From contig OY754466.1 in assembly GCA_963575645.1 (NCBI GenBank), forward strand, positions 47,214,001-47,278,000: a stretch of DNA of 64,000 nucleotides, written 5' to 3'. The notes under the pieces were generated by a model that made no database searches, had not been told where the DNA came from, and was given only the letters and a program-made list of their open reading frames with translations. The DNA comes from Xanthostigma xanthostigma (lineage: Eukaryota; Arthropoda; Insecta; Raphidioptera; Raphidiidae). Below, piece by piece: positions 11,291-60,740 of this stretch; position 1 is the stretch's first letter; each line of letters starts with the position of its first letter. The translations under genes and the position numbers were made by a program.

Positions 11291-12917
11291 TATTATAAAA
11301 TAAAGTTCTTAGGAATTAAAGCGTTATTTTAAAGAATTCAGAAAGTATTTTGACGATTTTATGGCAAATGGATCACAATAATGTATTATAACAGAATGGA
11401 CTGCGTAGTTCTTCCATATTTTAACAGTATTGTTAATATTTCTAATATCAGTTTTAGTTAAAACGTGGTTGTGACAATATCATTACCATTTTATTAAAGA
11501 AAAAACATGTCTTCTGCAGGGTAGTGCGAACGGGGAGAGAGAGGCCTAGGCTCCAGATGCCGATTCTAAAAAGGGATAATAGAAGCTACTCTAACAAGGG
11601 CGCGTCAATTTGATGATATACCCCGACGCAATTTTTCGTTCACACTGTCCCTGTCTTCTGTACCAAATTACAAAAGTTTGGAATCGTTAGATTAATAAAT
11701 ATCAAAACCACAAAAAATAATGTAAATAGAATAAAAACTGATTGATAATTAATTTATTAGGTTTAAAACTTGCTTATTCATTATCTTCACGGCAGTTTAG
11801 ATTAAATACACAGAAATATTTTTGAAAATATTTTGGAGCGATTCAAAAACTTTTGATGAGGTGCATTATTTTAAATTATTTTAAGAAATCTTATTTATAT
11901 TAAACGCCTTTGTACTTAATAATTAAGTTTACAACTATTAAAAAAATATTTTAAATTTTTATTTAAAAAATAAACTGAATAAAAAACATATTGGAAAAGT
12001 CTTCTTATTCTACCTATCCATGAGAATAATTATTTTTTATAAGACTTAAAAAAAGCCTTTTATTATGTTTTTCACGTTGATTTTATTTCGTAACTAGTAT
12101 CAAAGCATATGACCTATCTATATTCTATGCATAACGCAACGTATGTAAAAGTATTATATTTTTTTAAAATATGTAATGTAGCATTTTTCCAAGAACACTT
12201 CAAGTTTCGTTGAGCTGACAACTTGACTAGAGTTTATTTTTGATGAGAGACGGATATTTTCATATGCAGCTGTAATAGTGGTTGTCTATAGCTCGAGCAA
12301 TTATTGAATCTTTTAATTGCCTTTCTCCCAAAATACATTTTTGAACATGTTGCAGTTATTATAAAAACAACAATTTTTTATAATGTATTTCACACTCACA
12401 GCATCTTCTTTTTCAAATTTGTGTCAGTACATAGCTTGATGCAAAAACAATTCGGAGTGCAGTTACTTTACAATTTTGAAGTTCTTAATTCCAAATTATA
12501 CCTATATATAAAATGGCAATTAAATATATGCAAAATGAATAATCAAATGATAAGACAGCCGCCACTTACATTTTAAATGTAGTAGTTAACTTTAACTGGG
12601 GCAGATGGCACAAAATTTGTGAGGATCAATTTCCAGATTCGTTATATAACAAATGTGCAAATATACTGAAACAAGTTTAAACTTACGTTAAGGAAAATTT
12701 ATGGCCTTGCATTGATATTGGCAAGAGAGATAGACAAACAAAAGTAAGCTAATATTTAGCAAGAAAGTATCAGCTGTAAAGTGCAAGATTTAACTGCATA
12801 AAATATTATCTAATTTTAAATTTTATTACTACATAATTTAGGTAAATAATTAATAAACATATTCAGTAATTTAAAACAGTATACTTTTTATAATAATTTA
12901 CTTTATTTTTGTAGAAA

Positions 12918-13559
12918 ATGGCAGGCGCAGATGCTGGCGGTGCAGACTTGAAAGGTTTATCAAAAATTTTCAATGGCTCAACAAATGCTGGTAGAGCAAA
13001 TGTAAGTAGAGTTGAACTCTATTAGGTATTATTTTGCGTTATTTTACAGAAAAAAAAGAATAAATTTTGTAGGTTATGTTTCTTTAGTTGGTAGACATAT
13101 GAACTTTCTTTGCAGGAAAACACTGATAAAAGAATCTTTTCTAAAAAAGTTTAAGGCTCTATTTACAAATTGATTATATTTTCTACACTACACCATGATT
13201 ATATGGCAGGAAACTTCATATTTTGTTTCATATATCGATTAAGCAAGTTCATAGTGTTTCGTGCACGATATGTATCTTCAAACAAAACACTATCGATGCA
13301 AAATTTTTAATCAAATTTGTCTAAAAACATACATCAAAATTAAACCTATGTTTTAGGTGATACCATTAGAACAATAGTGAATGCATATTTACTTACTTGA
13401 TTTCGTGATCAGGGCTTATGCTAATTATGTAAATCTGATTATTGAAAAGCACGAATTAATAAGTAAATAATAATTTTGTTTCAGGTTGCAAAGGCTACAT
13501 ATGCTGCTATTGGACTAACCGTTCTATTTTTCTCACTGAAACCAAAGTCTAAAAAATAA
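12918..13559 (+). CDS. ATP synthase membrane subunit k (DAPIT / USMG5)
   Basis: This is a small inner-mitochondrial-membrane subunit of F1Fo ATP synthase, involved in dimerisation and stability of the complex. Two exons, 12918-13001 and 13485-13559, join in phase 0 and encode 52 residues. The product starts MAGADAGGADLKGLSKIFNG and continues with GRANVAKATYA, one hydrophobic helix (AAIGLTVLFFSL) and a short basic tail KPKSKK. This matches the family layout: an LKG..K.FN motif, GR.N, the ATY motif, one membrane span and a lysine-rich end. The human protein is 58 residues. The ATG follows a 3' splice site at 12914. The gene is followed in convergent orientation by a paralogue at 15264-15738. 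The identification is secure. Confidence 0.9.
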
Positions 13560-15228
13560 ATAGCTGTATAATGTAATTACTTATTATTATTATAAATGAG
13601 ATACTAAAATATATTATATTATGTAGTATTTTGTAGTAAGTACTTTATTTATTGTGTTCCATGATTTAATTACGATAAAAAGCTAGGAAAATTAAAGTTT
13701 TTATTTACTTACCAATTTGAAATATTTGAAAACGGCAAATATCTATCGACATAATCTTAAATCACATTTTCTATAAGGTTTAGAATCTCACTTTTCTGTA
13801 CCCTGACAGAAAACGGAATTACAAATTCAATAACACTGATTACTGCATTGCATTAAAAAAGAAAATAATTACGCAACAGAAGTCAAATAAGCAACTGTCA
13901 GACGTTGCATAATGTAGTTTATCAAAAAAAATAAATTTAAAAAACTCCCAACTCAAAAAAGCAAACTTTTAAAAAGTACAGGGTTCCCGAAACGATTATT
14001 TGCGATTGTCAATGTTGATGTGAGATTGGAAGGATTCACATGATGGGCTATCGAAGGTGTATCATTCAGGCACGCCTCAGTCGATTGCTTAACTGTTCAG
14101 AAATTCCAATCAATCAAAATTTTTCTGACAATCGCTTCAAATGCCTAAAGTAAAACGATCATTTTCTATAATACAAACAGTCAAGAACATACAAAAACTC
14201 AAAATACGGCTACTGGCCAATGACATGAGTAAGGCCAACACACAAAAAAAAAAAAAAAAACGATCATTTTTATCACGTAAGCATTGGCGATCGCAATAAA
14301 TTTCTACTATATCTGGCCCCACACAACCGACTATTTCTTCGTTAGGAATGACATATTTAATTCATAAATGCAACAGGAGAAAATTAAATGTGTCAGCTAA
14401 ATCACTCGAAGTAGAAAACATAATCTGAGCATACATGCTGCGCAAACGACCGCCATATAACAGTTGACAGCTGTGAAGCAAAATTTGGGGTGGGGTTAGC
14501 GCAAGGTTAATATAACTGTGTCCAAGTGGCACCGAGTCCGTAGGTGCTCGGGGTCTCCAACACCCATAGAAAATAAATAAATAACAGATATTTAAAAAAT
14601 ATAAAATGATAAATCAACAATGCTACTTCAAATAACTTTCTGATTTCAATGAAGATTTGAAGTACTGTCGTCGATGTGCAAATACAGATCGAAATCTCGC
14701 ACTTCGCCAGTTTTTGTAAATGAGTATCTACTAGAGCTGTAACAAACCGTATGTATTCGTTACTGAGTAACGGGTACATCGTCTGACTCGAAGTAACGAA
14801 TCGTTACTTACAAATTCATTTCGTTACTCGCATGTTTCGTATCCATGTCAGTTCGGTTATACGAACACAATGTGTTATAAGTATTCATAAAGTACGAAGT
14901 CATGACTCATGTCGTATAACGTATGCGACGCGCTTTGTGCGAAGCTACATGCTTATTGCTTGATGCTGTTAAGTACACTATTGTATGTCGTATGAAAAGT
15001 ACCGAGTAACGTAACGATACGAAAGTAACGGGTACTGGTTCTTTAAGTAACGAATACATACGGGTACACGATTTCTCGTTACTTTTACAGCTCTAGTATT
15101 TGCCAGGGGTTTGCTAAAAGTCAGCTCCCGGAGCGACAGTCGAGTGGATCTGGTAGTGTTTCTATATGCTATGGTATACCGCAGGCAATGATTATTTTTC
15201 AAAATGAAATGTATTCAATATTATATAA
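13560..15228. other. intergenic region between the two DAPIT genes
   Basis: AT-rich sequence with no gene seen. It contains one hAT-like MITE (14734-15095), listed separately, and an A-run at 14244-14260. Confidence 0.6.
14734..15095. mobile_element. hAT-like MITE
   Basis: The inverted ends are TAGAGCTGTAA at both termini, followed by inverted subterminal gtatgtattcgttac. Flanking 8-mers gtatctac and gtatttgc agree at 6 of 8. It is 362 bp without coding capacity. The sequence is rich in repeats of gtaacg/cgttac. Confidence 0.7.
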
Positions 15229-15234
15229 TTTATT
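15229..15234 (-). terminator. poly(A) signal candidate of the DAPIT-like gene
   Basis: AATAAA on the minus strand, 30 bases after the stop codon. Confidence 0.5.
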
Positions 15235-15263
15235 TATAGACTACACAAACTTAAACAAAGTTC

Positions 15264-15738
15264 TCAGTTATTCTTCTCATTTTCGGATTTCGTGCGTTCT
15301 GAATCTGTGACAGCTGGTTTAGGTTTGAGCTTATAATAGACATAATACAGGAATAAACCTAAATATGTTGCTTTTGAAACCTGCAACAGAAAATGTTTCG
15401 AACTAAAAAAAAGCAGGTACGTTGCACGTATGTCGAAACACCAAAATTTTTAACTGCATCCGGATACAAATATATTTTTTATCTCGTTATCTTAATCTTT
15501 AAAATATCCTATGACACTTAATTTATTATTTTTCTACTCGCAATAGTCAAGTAATAATCGATTTCATTAAATTTAAATCTAAAAGTGCCGAAATTGGAAT
15601 TTTCCTTGTTAGAGAATGAATAATAAAACTTACATTTGCTCTTCCTCGAGTGGTACCACCGTTGAAATATCTTGAAAATCCTTTTAATGAAGGATCGTCA
15701 ATTACTTCACCGTGATGATTGCGAGGAAGATCGGGCAT
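15264..15738 (-). CDS. second, diverged DAPIT-like protein
   Basis: Two exons, 15738-15634 and 15380-15264, join in phase 0 and encode about 73 residues. The core reads LKGFSRYFNGGTTRGRAN|VSKATYLGLFLYYVYYKLKPKP. This aligns directly with the DAPIT gene 2 kb to the left and shares the intron after GRAN, at the same place and phase. It differs by an N-terminal extension of about 17 residues (PDLPRNHHGEVIDDPS) and a polar tail (DSERTKSENEKNN). The first ATG in frame is at 15738; the frame stays open upstream to about 15780, so an upstream start exon is possible. It probably arose by DNA-level duplication and inversion of DAPIT and may be a tissue-specific variant; that role is inference. Start confidence is moderate, coding confidence good. 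Confidence 0.8.
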
Positions 15739-15789
15739 TTCTGACAGGAGCTGTTCACATACTGACGATTTAACTGACAAGCGGATTAT

Positions 15790-18329
15790 TCGCTAAGTTA
15801 CTTGATCCAATAATAAATAATCAATGCCCTGATCAGCGCTTGTACAACTTCTTTAACTCTTTTGATGTAAATTCCACTTATTTTAACCCTTCACAGATCA
15901 AATAAGCTAGGTATAAATTATCATCTGCATTTATATCAATTTATTAAATATTATTATATAAACTTATATATTTATAATAAATAAAAAATAATCTGTCTAC
16001 ATCAATTTAGAAGTGCCTAAAAATTATGTTATCGCAGTTTAAAAAAAAAGAAAAAAAATTATATTATATCTAGCAACAGAGTAAACGTTGATTATTTTAA
16101 ATATTTTCGTTTTTATAAATTCACAAATCAGCAATTCTTCATTACCTACCTGCGGCCCAAAAATCTATAAATCACATTTTTGCGTCGGCTAATTTTAAAA
16201 CGCTATCATAAATAAATAACAAAAATTTAGTGGCCCTCGTTTAAAAAAATGACTAATTAATTAACATATATTTTATATTTCATCTGTACTGAAATATTTC
16301 TGTCAATTAGGGGGTGTAAATTAAAAATTTTTAATAATAAAACTAACAACTTAATTAGAATAAAAATTTTGTACTACTACCTACGAATTTGCTTTTACAA
16401 ATTCGTTTTGGTAACGTCTTGGTATTTTATTTTTTGACGAGATTACCTTAAACTGTCATAAAAAAAACTTTCTGCATAAGCTCGGTTCTGTTTTATAAAA
16501 CTCAATAGTTTAATTATAAAAATTTAATATATCTTTAAGGCCACCGACAGCTAGTTGTTTTTTGGGCCAAAAGTCAAACCACCTTTTTTCAATAATCATT
16601 ATTCGATCGATTGAAAATTCACATAACATTTCAAATAGTTGAAAGTCTGTGGAGCTAAGGCAAAGGTGTCAACAACAACAACAGCATCACTAGCTACGCC
16701 ATTGTCCAAACCCTTAAACTATTCGCGTTTTTGTATTTCGTTCGTTTTTCACTGTTGGTAAACCAGACGAAATCACAGGACGTTAATACGTCACGTTTTC
16801 AGAGAAACAAATGAGAAAAGAAGAAATAAACAGAAGAACGCGAATAGTTTGAAGCTGTTTAAAAAAAAACAATACTCTTCAATTGTTACGATTTCAGTTT
16901 GTTTTTAAAACAAAACATAAAACTGATATTCCACTGAATAAACAGAATGTGCTGCATGTTAAACATTTAAATGCATCATTTTTCTATAATATAGTTTGTG
17001 GTTACATGTAAAAATGTTATTAAATATTATTTTAGTATATCACATACAAATACATTGAGTTAATTCTGAAGCATGAAGCGGTATGAAATATTTATAGCGA
17101 ATTACGGAATGAGAAATTATTATAGTGCGCAAAAGTATCGCAATGTTAAAGCGGAATTACTAAATATAAAATTCAACAGTAACTTTTGTTAAATGTTACT
17201 AGAACTGTTTATCTTAACGTCGGTTCTGATTTTCTTGACGAAATTAGCTGGGAAGACATTTTTTTTTACTCTTTCATTTCATTCTCCTTTATTTATATCT
17301 AGAATATTAAATTTAAAGACTTTACTTTCTTTATCAATTTGATATTAGTAAAATTAGCTCTAAATTTTGCATACGACTGGTTTTGTTTCTGCGTTTGCAA
17401 TTGTTTTTATTTTAATAGGTCTTTATAAGCAGCACACTTCTAATATTGCACTAAAATTAAATATTACATTGAATATTTTTTACTCCCTGAATAATTACTT
17501 CCGCGATAAAATGTATTTGTCTTTATGAACGCCAAACTGGTACCTTACAGCAGATAATAGTCACGATCCAATACAATCCAATAAGTGACAGTAATTTTTT
17601 TTTCTATTAAAAAATCAAAATGGCGTCGACTATAGAGACGCAAGTATACTTTTACCGTAACATTAAAATTAAGGCAATTAAAAATGTTACTAGCTTCATT
17701 TTTAGTTGATAAATCAATAACTATATCGTATTTTTTGATAAATTTAAGTTAAAATTAAAGTTGATCACCTCAATTTATAATATAACTATCTAAACATTAA
17801 TGTTATTACTTATTAGATATAACGCTATCAATTTCCAACTAAACTGAACAAAATATTTTTCGTAAAAATAATAAAATTTCAGAGAAAATATTAACACGGA
17901 AAACCGTTATTCTTTTATACCAAATTAAATAATAAATATTTGTGTATATTGTGAAATAATTTTATCTGTCTTAAAGCGATATAATAATACACAAGCGTCA
18001 AAAAAGTTTTTGTTTAAAAAAATTACAGCTAAACAGATCGCAAATTTTATAATTTTTTTATTTTCATAAAAATCATTCTGCACTATTTGAGGGCTTTTGT
18101 CTTCACAAAAATTTACTCGCACTCAATAATGAAAATTAAATTTATATTCTAAAGTCTCTCTCACCCAGCTCAGAATTTTGAATTTTCATACTTACGATTT
18201 CGATCTGCAACATCGAGAAGTCAGAAAAATGATTTTCAAAGTTGAATTTCATATTTAATGATTTACTACCGGCATTTCTATTGCAAAAAAAGGCTTGCGG
18301 TGGGTTGTAAGATGATTTCTTGGATGCGG
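15790..18329. other. AT-rich intergenic region
   Basis: I see no gene. A small inverted pair (aaactattcgcgtt at 16718 and aacgcgaatagttt at 16838) may mark a short MITE. The rest is low-complexity A/T sequence. Confidence 0.5.
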
Positions 18330-18335
18330 TTTATT
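18330..18335 (-). terminator. HERC2: poly(A) signal candidate of HERC2
   Basis: AATAAA on the minus strand, about 270 bases downstream of the HERC2 stop codon at 18607. Confidence 0.45.
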
Positions 18336-18606
18336 TCATAAAACTAGATTTTATCCATCGATTAATAATATTATAACCTCAATGTTAACATTTAAAACAA
18401 AATTGAACTGAGTGCTTCGGATAAGCAAAATGCCTGTTTGTTTTGTTTTGCATTTTGTATAGTAATTGACAAGTTTATAGAAAACTAGACACTTTAAAAT
18501 ATGTCTACACATTTTTGTGTGTCAAGTCAATGTCCGAAAACACTACAAATAAATAAATGAAAATTTCGAGGTTAGTATATTATAATCATCTCTGGACAAA
18601 ACCATC

Positions 18607-55502
<36,896 letters not shown>

Positions 55503-55802
55503 CTATGAAAAAAAAAACGATAGCTTAGATCTAACGACCGTTTAAGCCTAAATCTAGTTTAAATAGCGATGAGCTCAATATAATGTTAAATACATATTAT
55601 TCTCGTCTGATTTTATTACAAACAAGTGGTCCGGTCCGGCTTCGCCCGAATTTGTAGATTATGCCACCGTATTTTCCGTCGACTTGCGTTGCAAAATTGA
55701 TCTCCACAAAAAGCGCTTTTATTTTAATGCGATATTATATAGCCTATGTTCATCCTGAAGATCAATTTCATTCTGATTTCTGATGTATTTAAGTGTTGTG
55801 AG

Positions 55803-56310
55803 TAGTGATGTGCCGGATCGTTAAAAATGTATAACCGCGGATACGGATCTGAATACGGATTTTTGATTTCAAGATCCGCGGATACGGATACGGATCTTAA
55901 CTTTCTTAGAGTACGCGTCGGTAAATATTGCACATCGACCTTTGGAAAGAGACTATCTGTTATGGGAAAAAGTTATTGACCTCTTTAAGAGTTAACTCTC
56001 ATAACAGATTGTCTCTTTCCAAAGATCGATGTGCAATATCTCATTATAAATATAGTTGATTTAGTACCTTTGAGTTATGTACTATTAGTATGGTACTCAC
56101 TACGATAAATGTTTGCAATATAAAGGTGCCAAATACGATTTAAAAAAATAAAAATAATCTGAATGGAATTTAACAGGTTTTCATACCTAATCACCTATAT
56201 ATATAAAATTTCATCTATGAATTGAAAATTAATAAGGTAAAAGATCCGCCAAAAACTAACGGATACGGATCTTTCTTCTCCCTCGGATACGGATATCCGG
56301 CACATCACTA
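55803..56310. mobile_element. non-autonomous hAT element D, copy 2
   Basis: The ends are TAGTGATGTGCCGGAT inverted, with a perfect 8-bp duplication gttgtgag (55795-55802 and 56311-56318). About 27 bp longer than copy 1 near its right end. Confidence 0.92.
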
Positions 56311-56978
56311 GTTGTGAGTGGAGTCCTCCTCGGGGAAATTATCTGCTTTTCATAATCCCGACGGCCGATTCCCTTCTTCGTGAACGGCACCCGCCACCCA
56401 CTCAATATATTGGTGACTGTTGTTTCAAAAACCGACCAAGGAAGGGTCAAAATCACGACTGGCAACGGTAAATTATTATTAGTTGACCAACCTACTATCT
56501 AAACACTAATTAATTTTAACTCGACAGAGAAAAATACCAAATAATTATTTGCTATGAAACATGCAAAACTTGCGAATAACTGATACAATTACAATACGTT
56601 ATATTATAATAGTAACATAGGTAATCGTGTACCTATGTCATAATAACCAATTAAGTCCAAATGACATGAACGTGCACAATTTAAACCTTTCCTGTTATCA
56701 AATATTTTACACGCTGACACAAAACATTTAGCACACATTTCTCTTCAAATTCGAAACAAATGATGAGTGACTTTTTTTTAAGTGAAATTTCTTTAACCGC
56801 GATGAGAGTAATTTTGTTCAAGCGTAGCGGAAACGACGAACAACTAGGAGTGGAAATGAACTGATAACAGTGAACCGGGAACCGTTAAAAAGGGCTCCAT
56901 AAAGCAAAAAATTTATAAGGCCACTTATTTAAATATTCTTTGTTGTTTTGAATGAAGACGGTTTTTCGAAACAAAGTA

Positions 56979-57419
56979 CACCCATCCCCCGATTTACACG
57001 GTACTTGTTTTACACGTTTTCGCTTTTACACGGTTTTCCAAATAAGTTTTTTTTTGTTTTTATCGCACTCTACTAAATGCTACTGTGATTGAACACGTGC
57101 GCTGTGTACACATCTCACGGGGAATCCCGAGCTTATGTGCTGACTTGCTGCACACGCACACTATGTCTGTATTTCTTCGCATAAAATTAAAGTTTTATCT
57201 ACGGAAAATTGTTTCACAGTTTCAGAACCTGTCAATGCATTTTATTTTTATTTCTGTGTACACCTAAAAATATTGAAAAAAATCACAACTGTTAAATAGC
57301 AAAATTATGCATTTTCTGCAAGCTTTTCGATTTACACGGTTTTGATTTGAAAGTTTTTAATTTTCGATTTACACGTTTTTCTCAGGAACGTATCTACCGT
57401 GTAAATCGGGGGATAGGTG
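56979..57419. mobile_element. pogo-like (Tc1/mariner) MITE
   Basis: The inverted ends are CACCCATCCCCCGATTTACA and CACCTATCCCCCGATTTACA, flanked by TA on both sides (56977-56978 and 57420-57421). Ends with CCCCCGATTTACACGG and TA target duplication are seen in pogo/Tigger-type elements. It is 441 bp with no transposase. Confidence 0.8.
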
Positions 57420-57647
57420 TATTTAGTTAACAATAACCTCACTTTTTTAAAAATAAATTTATTTCAACGGAACTTTATTCTTTTGAATGTTAAGATGATA
57501 ACATAATTTATTCAAATTTTTAAATTAATTTTTAATACTATTTATAAAAAAAATATTTTATGTGTTGTAATCTCTCAACAGAGGACGTTGCGCTCGAGCT
57601 GTAACGGCCGCGCGGAACCCTATTTTCAACGTTACATTAAAACTATA

Positions 57648-58131
57648 CAGATTCTATCAAATCAAAACAGTCCATAGAACATTCTGTGTGTAAGACAGAG
57701 ACGATATTATATAAAGCACTAAAGCAGTAAGTAAGAATGAGATAAATGATCGCTAATAGTTACTGTGGTTATACAATCTGATAGTTTTGTCTTTGTTTTC
57801 TACAGTAAAAATCACAATTTTATCAAATGTCAGTATTCACTAGTGAAATTATTGATAAAATGGCTATTTATACTGTTCGGGAAAAAATCCAAATAATTAA
57901 ATGGTTTTATGGTGGTAATTCAACCGCCAACATAATAAATTTATTTGTAGTTGTTTTAATTGATAAATTGGTAAAAAGATTTACAGTGTACGTAATTATT
58001 TATTTACGTAACCACAGTAACTATATTAGCGATCATTTATCTCATTCTTACTTACTGCTTTAGATCTTTATATATCGTCTCTGTCTTACACACAGAATGT
58101 CCTATGGACCGTTTTGATTTGATACAATCTG
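57648..58131 (+). mobile_element. Tc1/mariner-type element with long inverted repeats
   Basis: Inverted arms of about 135 bp begin CAGATT(C/G)TATCAAATCAAAA and are flanked by TA. Between them, plus-strand 57860-57960 encodes YTVREKIQIIKWFYGGNSTA, which resembles the N-terminal helix-turn-helix (DUF4817-like) found in insect transposon proteins. The frame runs into the right arm and stops, so the protein is only a stub. Confidence 0.7.
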
Positions 58132-59134
58132 TATAGGTATAACAGAGATGGAGTTCCGTGACTGGAACTTTAAAATTGGAAATTTTCTCCTCTTTAAGAA
58201 TCTTTCTTTCATTTTCCGCTATCGTTTATAGTTTTTGAGTAATTGCCAAAAATCTGAGAGGCTCTTTTTTCTTTTCGTTTTTGGTTAAGAACAAATGCAA
58301 TTTTTGTCGGCGTAAAAAATAAAAAAAAACGTCTTTTTCGGAATATTTTTCCGAATCGAATAAGCTATTGCTGATATTTTTGGAGACTAATTGGATCTAT
58401 TTTTCACATGAATCTCACTTCTTGACTAGGCTATCATAACTTTTTCAAACTTACCAAGGTTTTAAAGTTTTTTTTCCGTAGCAAAGATTAATTCCTTTTT
58501 CATAATATTTCTATAGAGGGACAATGTGTATCTCATTCCCTAAATTACTTCAAAGTTTCGAGTTTTAGCCAGTCAGAAGACTAGAAAGTTATCGCAGTGT
58601 ACATTTTCTGGAACCTATTCTAGAGACTAGAACTCCATTTTGTTCCAACCAATATATTTACTATCTCCAACACAAAGTCATACGCCAACCGATATCGCAC
58701 GTTTTTAAAAATAAACGCAGGTGGTTACAAAACCCACCTGTGTAGATACCCTTTATATTTGTATACCACGAAAATATACATATTATAGCCTTTACACGAC
58801 TATACTATTATATCACAAATATTTCTAAAGAACGCCACACACTGGCAGCCCTAATCTCCCATCTGATTCTGTCTAGGTAATATATTAGTGTTGATTTTGA
58901 ATGGTTTGCTGTTTTCCGATCGAACTTTCGGTTTCGGCGTTAAATTGGAGTTTCGGTTTAGTTTCAGTGTCCGAAACCGGAATTAGGTTCGTGAGCTTCC
59001 GTGCGGCATTCGGGAGCGATCGGCGTAGTGGAGCCTCATCCCTTATCAAATAAAATTCGTTTTTTTTAGAGCAACTAAACTGTTAATTTATCAAACAATT
59101 GCTTCAATGAACACAAACACGTTATTTGCAACTA

Positions 59135-59528
59135 GGGTTGCCAGGTGTCCCGCTTTTTACGATCGTGCCCGGCCAAATATTTACGTGTCCGGCTTTTGGT
59201 CTGTGGACTTTTAATTATAGACTTTTTAATATTTTTCAAGAATTTGAAATTGTTATTTTTTAATAATTAAAGATCTTTTCGTTTTTATCCAAAATAATGG
59301 ATATAAATGTTGTTAATTTTGTAACAAAACTGTGATTCACTATTAAATAATAAAACAACCTTAATACGAACCTGAGTTTTTTTATTATAAATATGATTTA
59401 AAAACGTATGTACGGCTTTAAAAAGATATGTTTGGCTTTTAAAAAAGATATGTATAGCTTTTAGGGCAAAATTTCCGGCCTAATACAGCGCCGAGTCCGA
59501 CTTTTGTATTTTAGGACCTGGCAATCTT
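59135..59528. mobile_element. MITE with GGTTGCCAGG ends
   Basis: The inverted ends are agggttgccaggtgtcc and aagattgccaggtcct. The interior speaks of the same family type as the hAT element at 3818-4369. The target duplication could not be defined. Confidence 0.5.
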
Positions 59529-60670
59529 ATTTTTAACAGTTAAAATGAATAAAAGCTTAAAAATATGCAATAAAATAACCCTCACGGATCTAAAAGGTTC
59601 GGAAGTTAGTCACAAACAGCATCGCAAAGGCACATTTTATATAGAGCCGTTGATACTCTCACCACCTCCCAGCTACCCGCACGGAACGTGCGCTCGTCGG
59701 TGATTGGCCGTGATCGCTCCTTGCCTTTGTCACTTTCCTGCTTTAAAGTACAGTCGAGTACGCTATTGTCAAATTGTTATTGCTATGCTAGTTTTGTTGA
59801 GTTGCGAGTTTGTAGTTTTTCAACAGACTGTACAAGCGCAAGCCCGCATTCGCATCTAACTTCCGAGTCTACTATAAAAACTAATTACGGTCGGACACTA
59901 GTTTGATGTAAAGCAGAAGTTATACAATCAGACCACAGACGGATCATATATGCATAAAATCCGCGGGTACAATGAATGCGTGACTAGTGAAGCCTGACGA
60001 GACCACGCGTGCTCTCTTACAAGTTACGTTACATATTATTATATTACTTATTTCATTGGTTATGTTGTTGAGCGACTTGTAATGATGACATAACTGCATA
60101 ATAATACACTACACCCATTGTTATAATGCAACCGTAATAATTGTTGTAATACCTCCTACCAATTTTTAACAATCTCCTTGTCGATTGTTTCAAGATCAAG
60201 GGAGAATTGGCGGGAGTCAACACTGACGGCTCTTAGCGAGGTTAATCTATTGCAATATTTGAATCGATATCGACTCATGTATTTTAAACTTCTTAATTTT
60301 TAAGTTTTTTTAAAGGGGTATGCCTTGAAAAAATTGCAAAGATCGAATTCGAACGTTTGAAATTGAGATTCTTACAAAAAAAAATACGCTGAATTCAATA
60401 AACAAACTTTTGTATCTCTTTTAGTTTGGAAACTACAGCCATTCGAAGGATTTATATGATTTTCTAAAAACTATAAACGCAAATAACTTCTAAACCAAAA
60501 GACATACAGACGTTTGTTTGTGCTAATTGGATTCAGCGTGTTTTTAGTGTATTTGCCATAAGGCACTTACACTATTGGCGTCGGTCGGATGGCGGGACCT
60601 AGGTGTCGGACCAAAATTTCTCGACGTTTCATAACTTTCTAAGAAGTTTGGCACCATTTTTGGAAATGTT

Positions 60671-60676
60671 TATATA

Positions 60677-60735
<59 letters not shown>
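60671..60735. repeat. (TA)n microsatellite
   Basis: About 65 bp of almost uninterrupted TA dinucleotides with a few G or T interruptions. Confidence 0.9.

Positions 60736-60740
<5 letters not shown>

Larger units (their letters stand above)
9415..12917. other. ELOVL-DAPIT intergenic region
   Basis: Besides the hAT-like MITE (9852-10120) and the coding-like remnant (10956-11290), this is AT-rich sequence with no supportable gene. A tgtctgtctgtctcgaaaac run at about 10660 looks like part of a dispersed repeat. A 3' splice site (tttttgtag) at 12914 implies a 5' untranslated exon of DAPIT somewhere in this gap. Confidence 0.5.
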
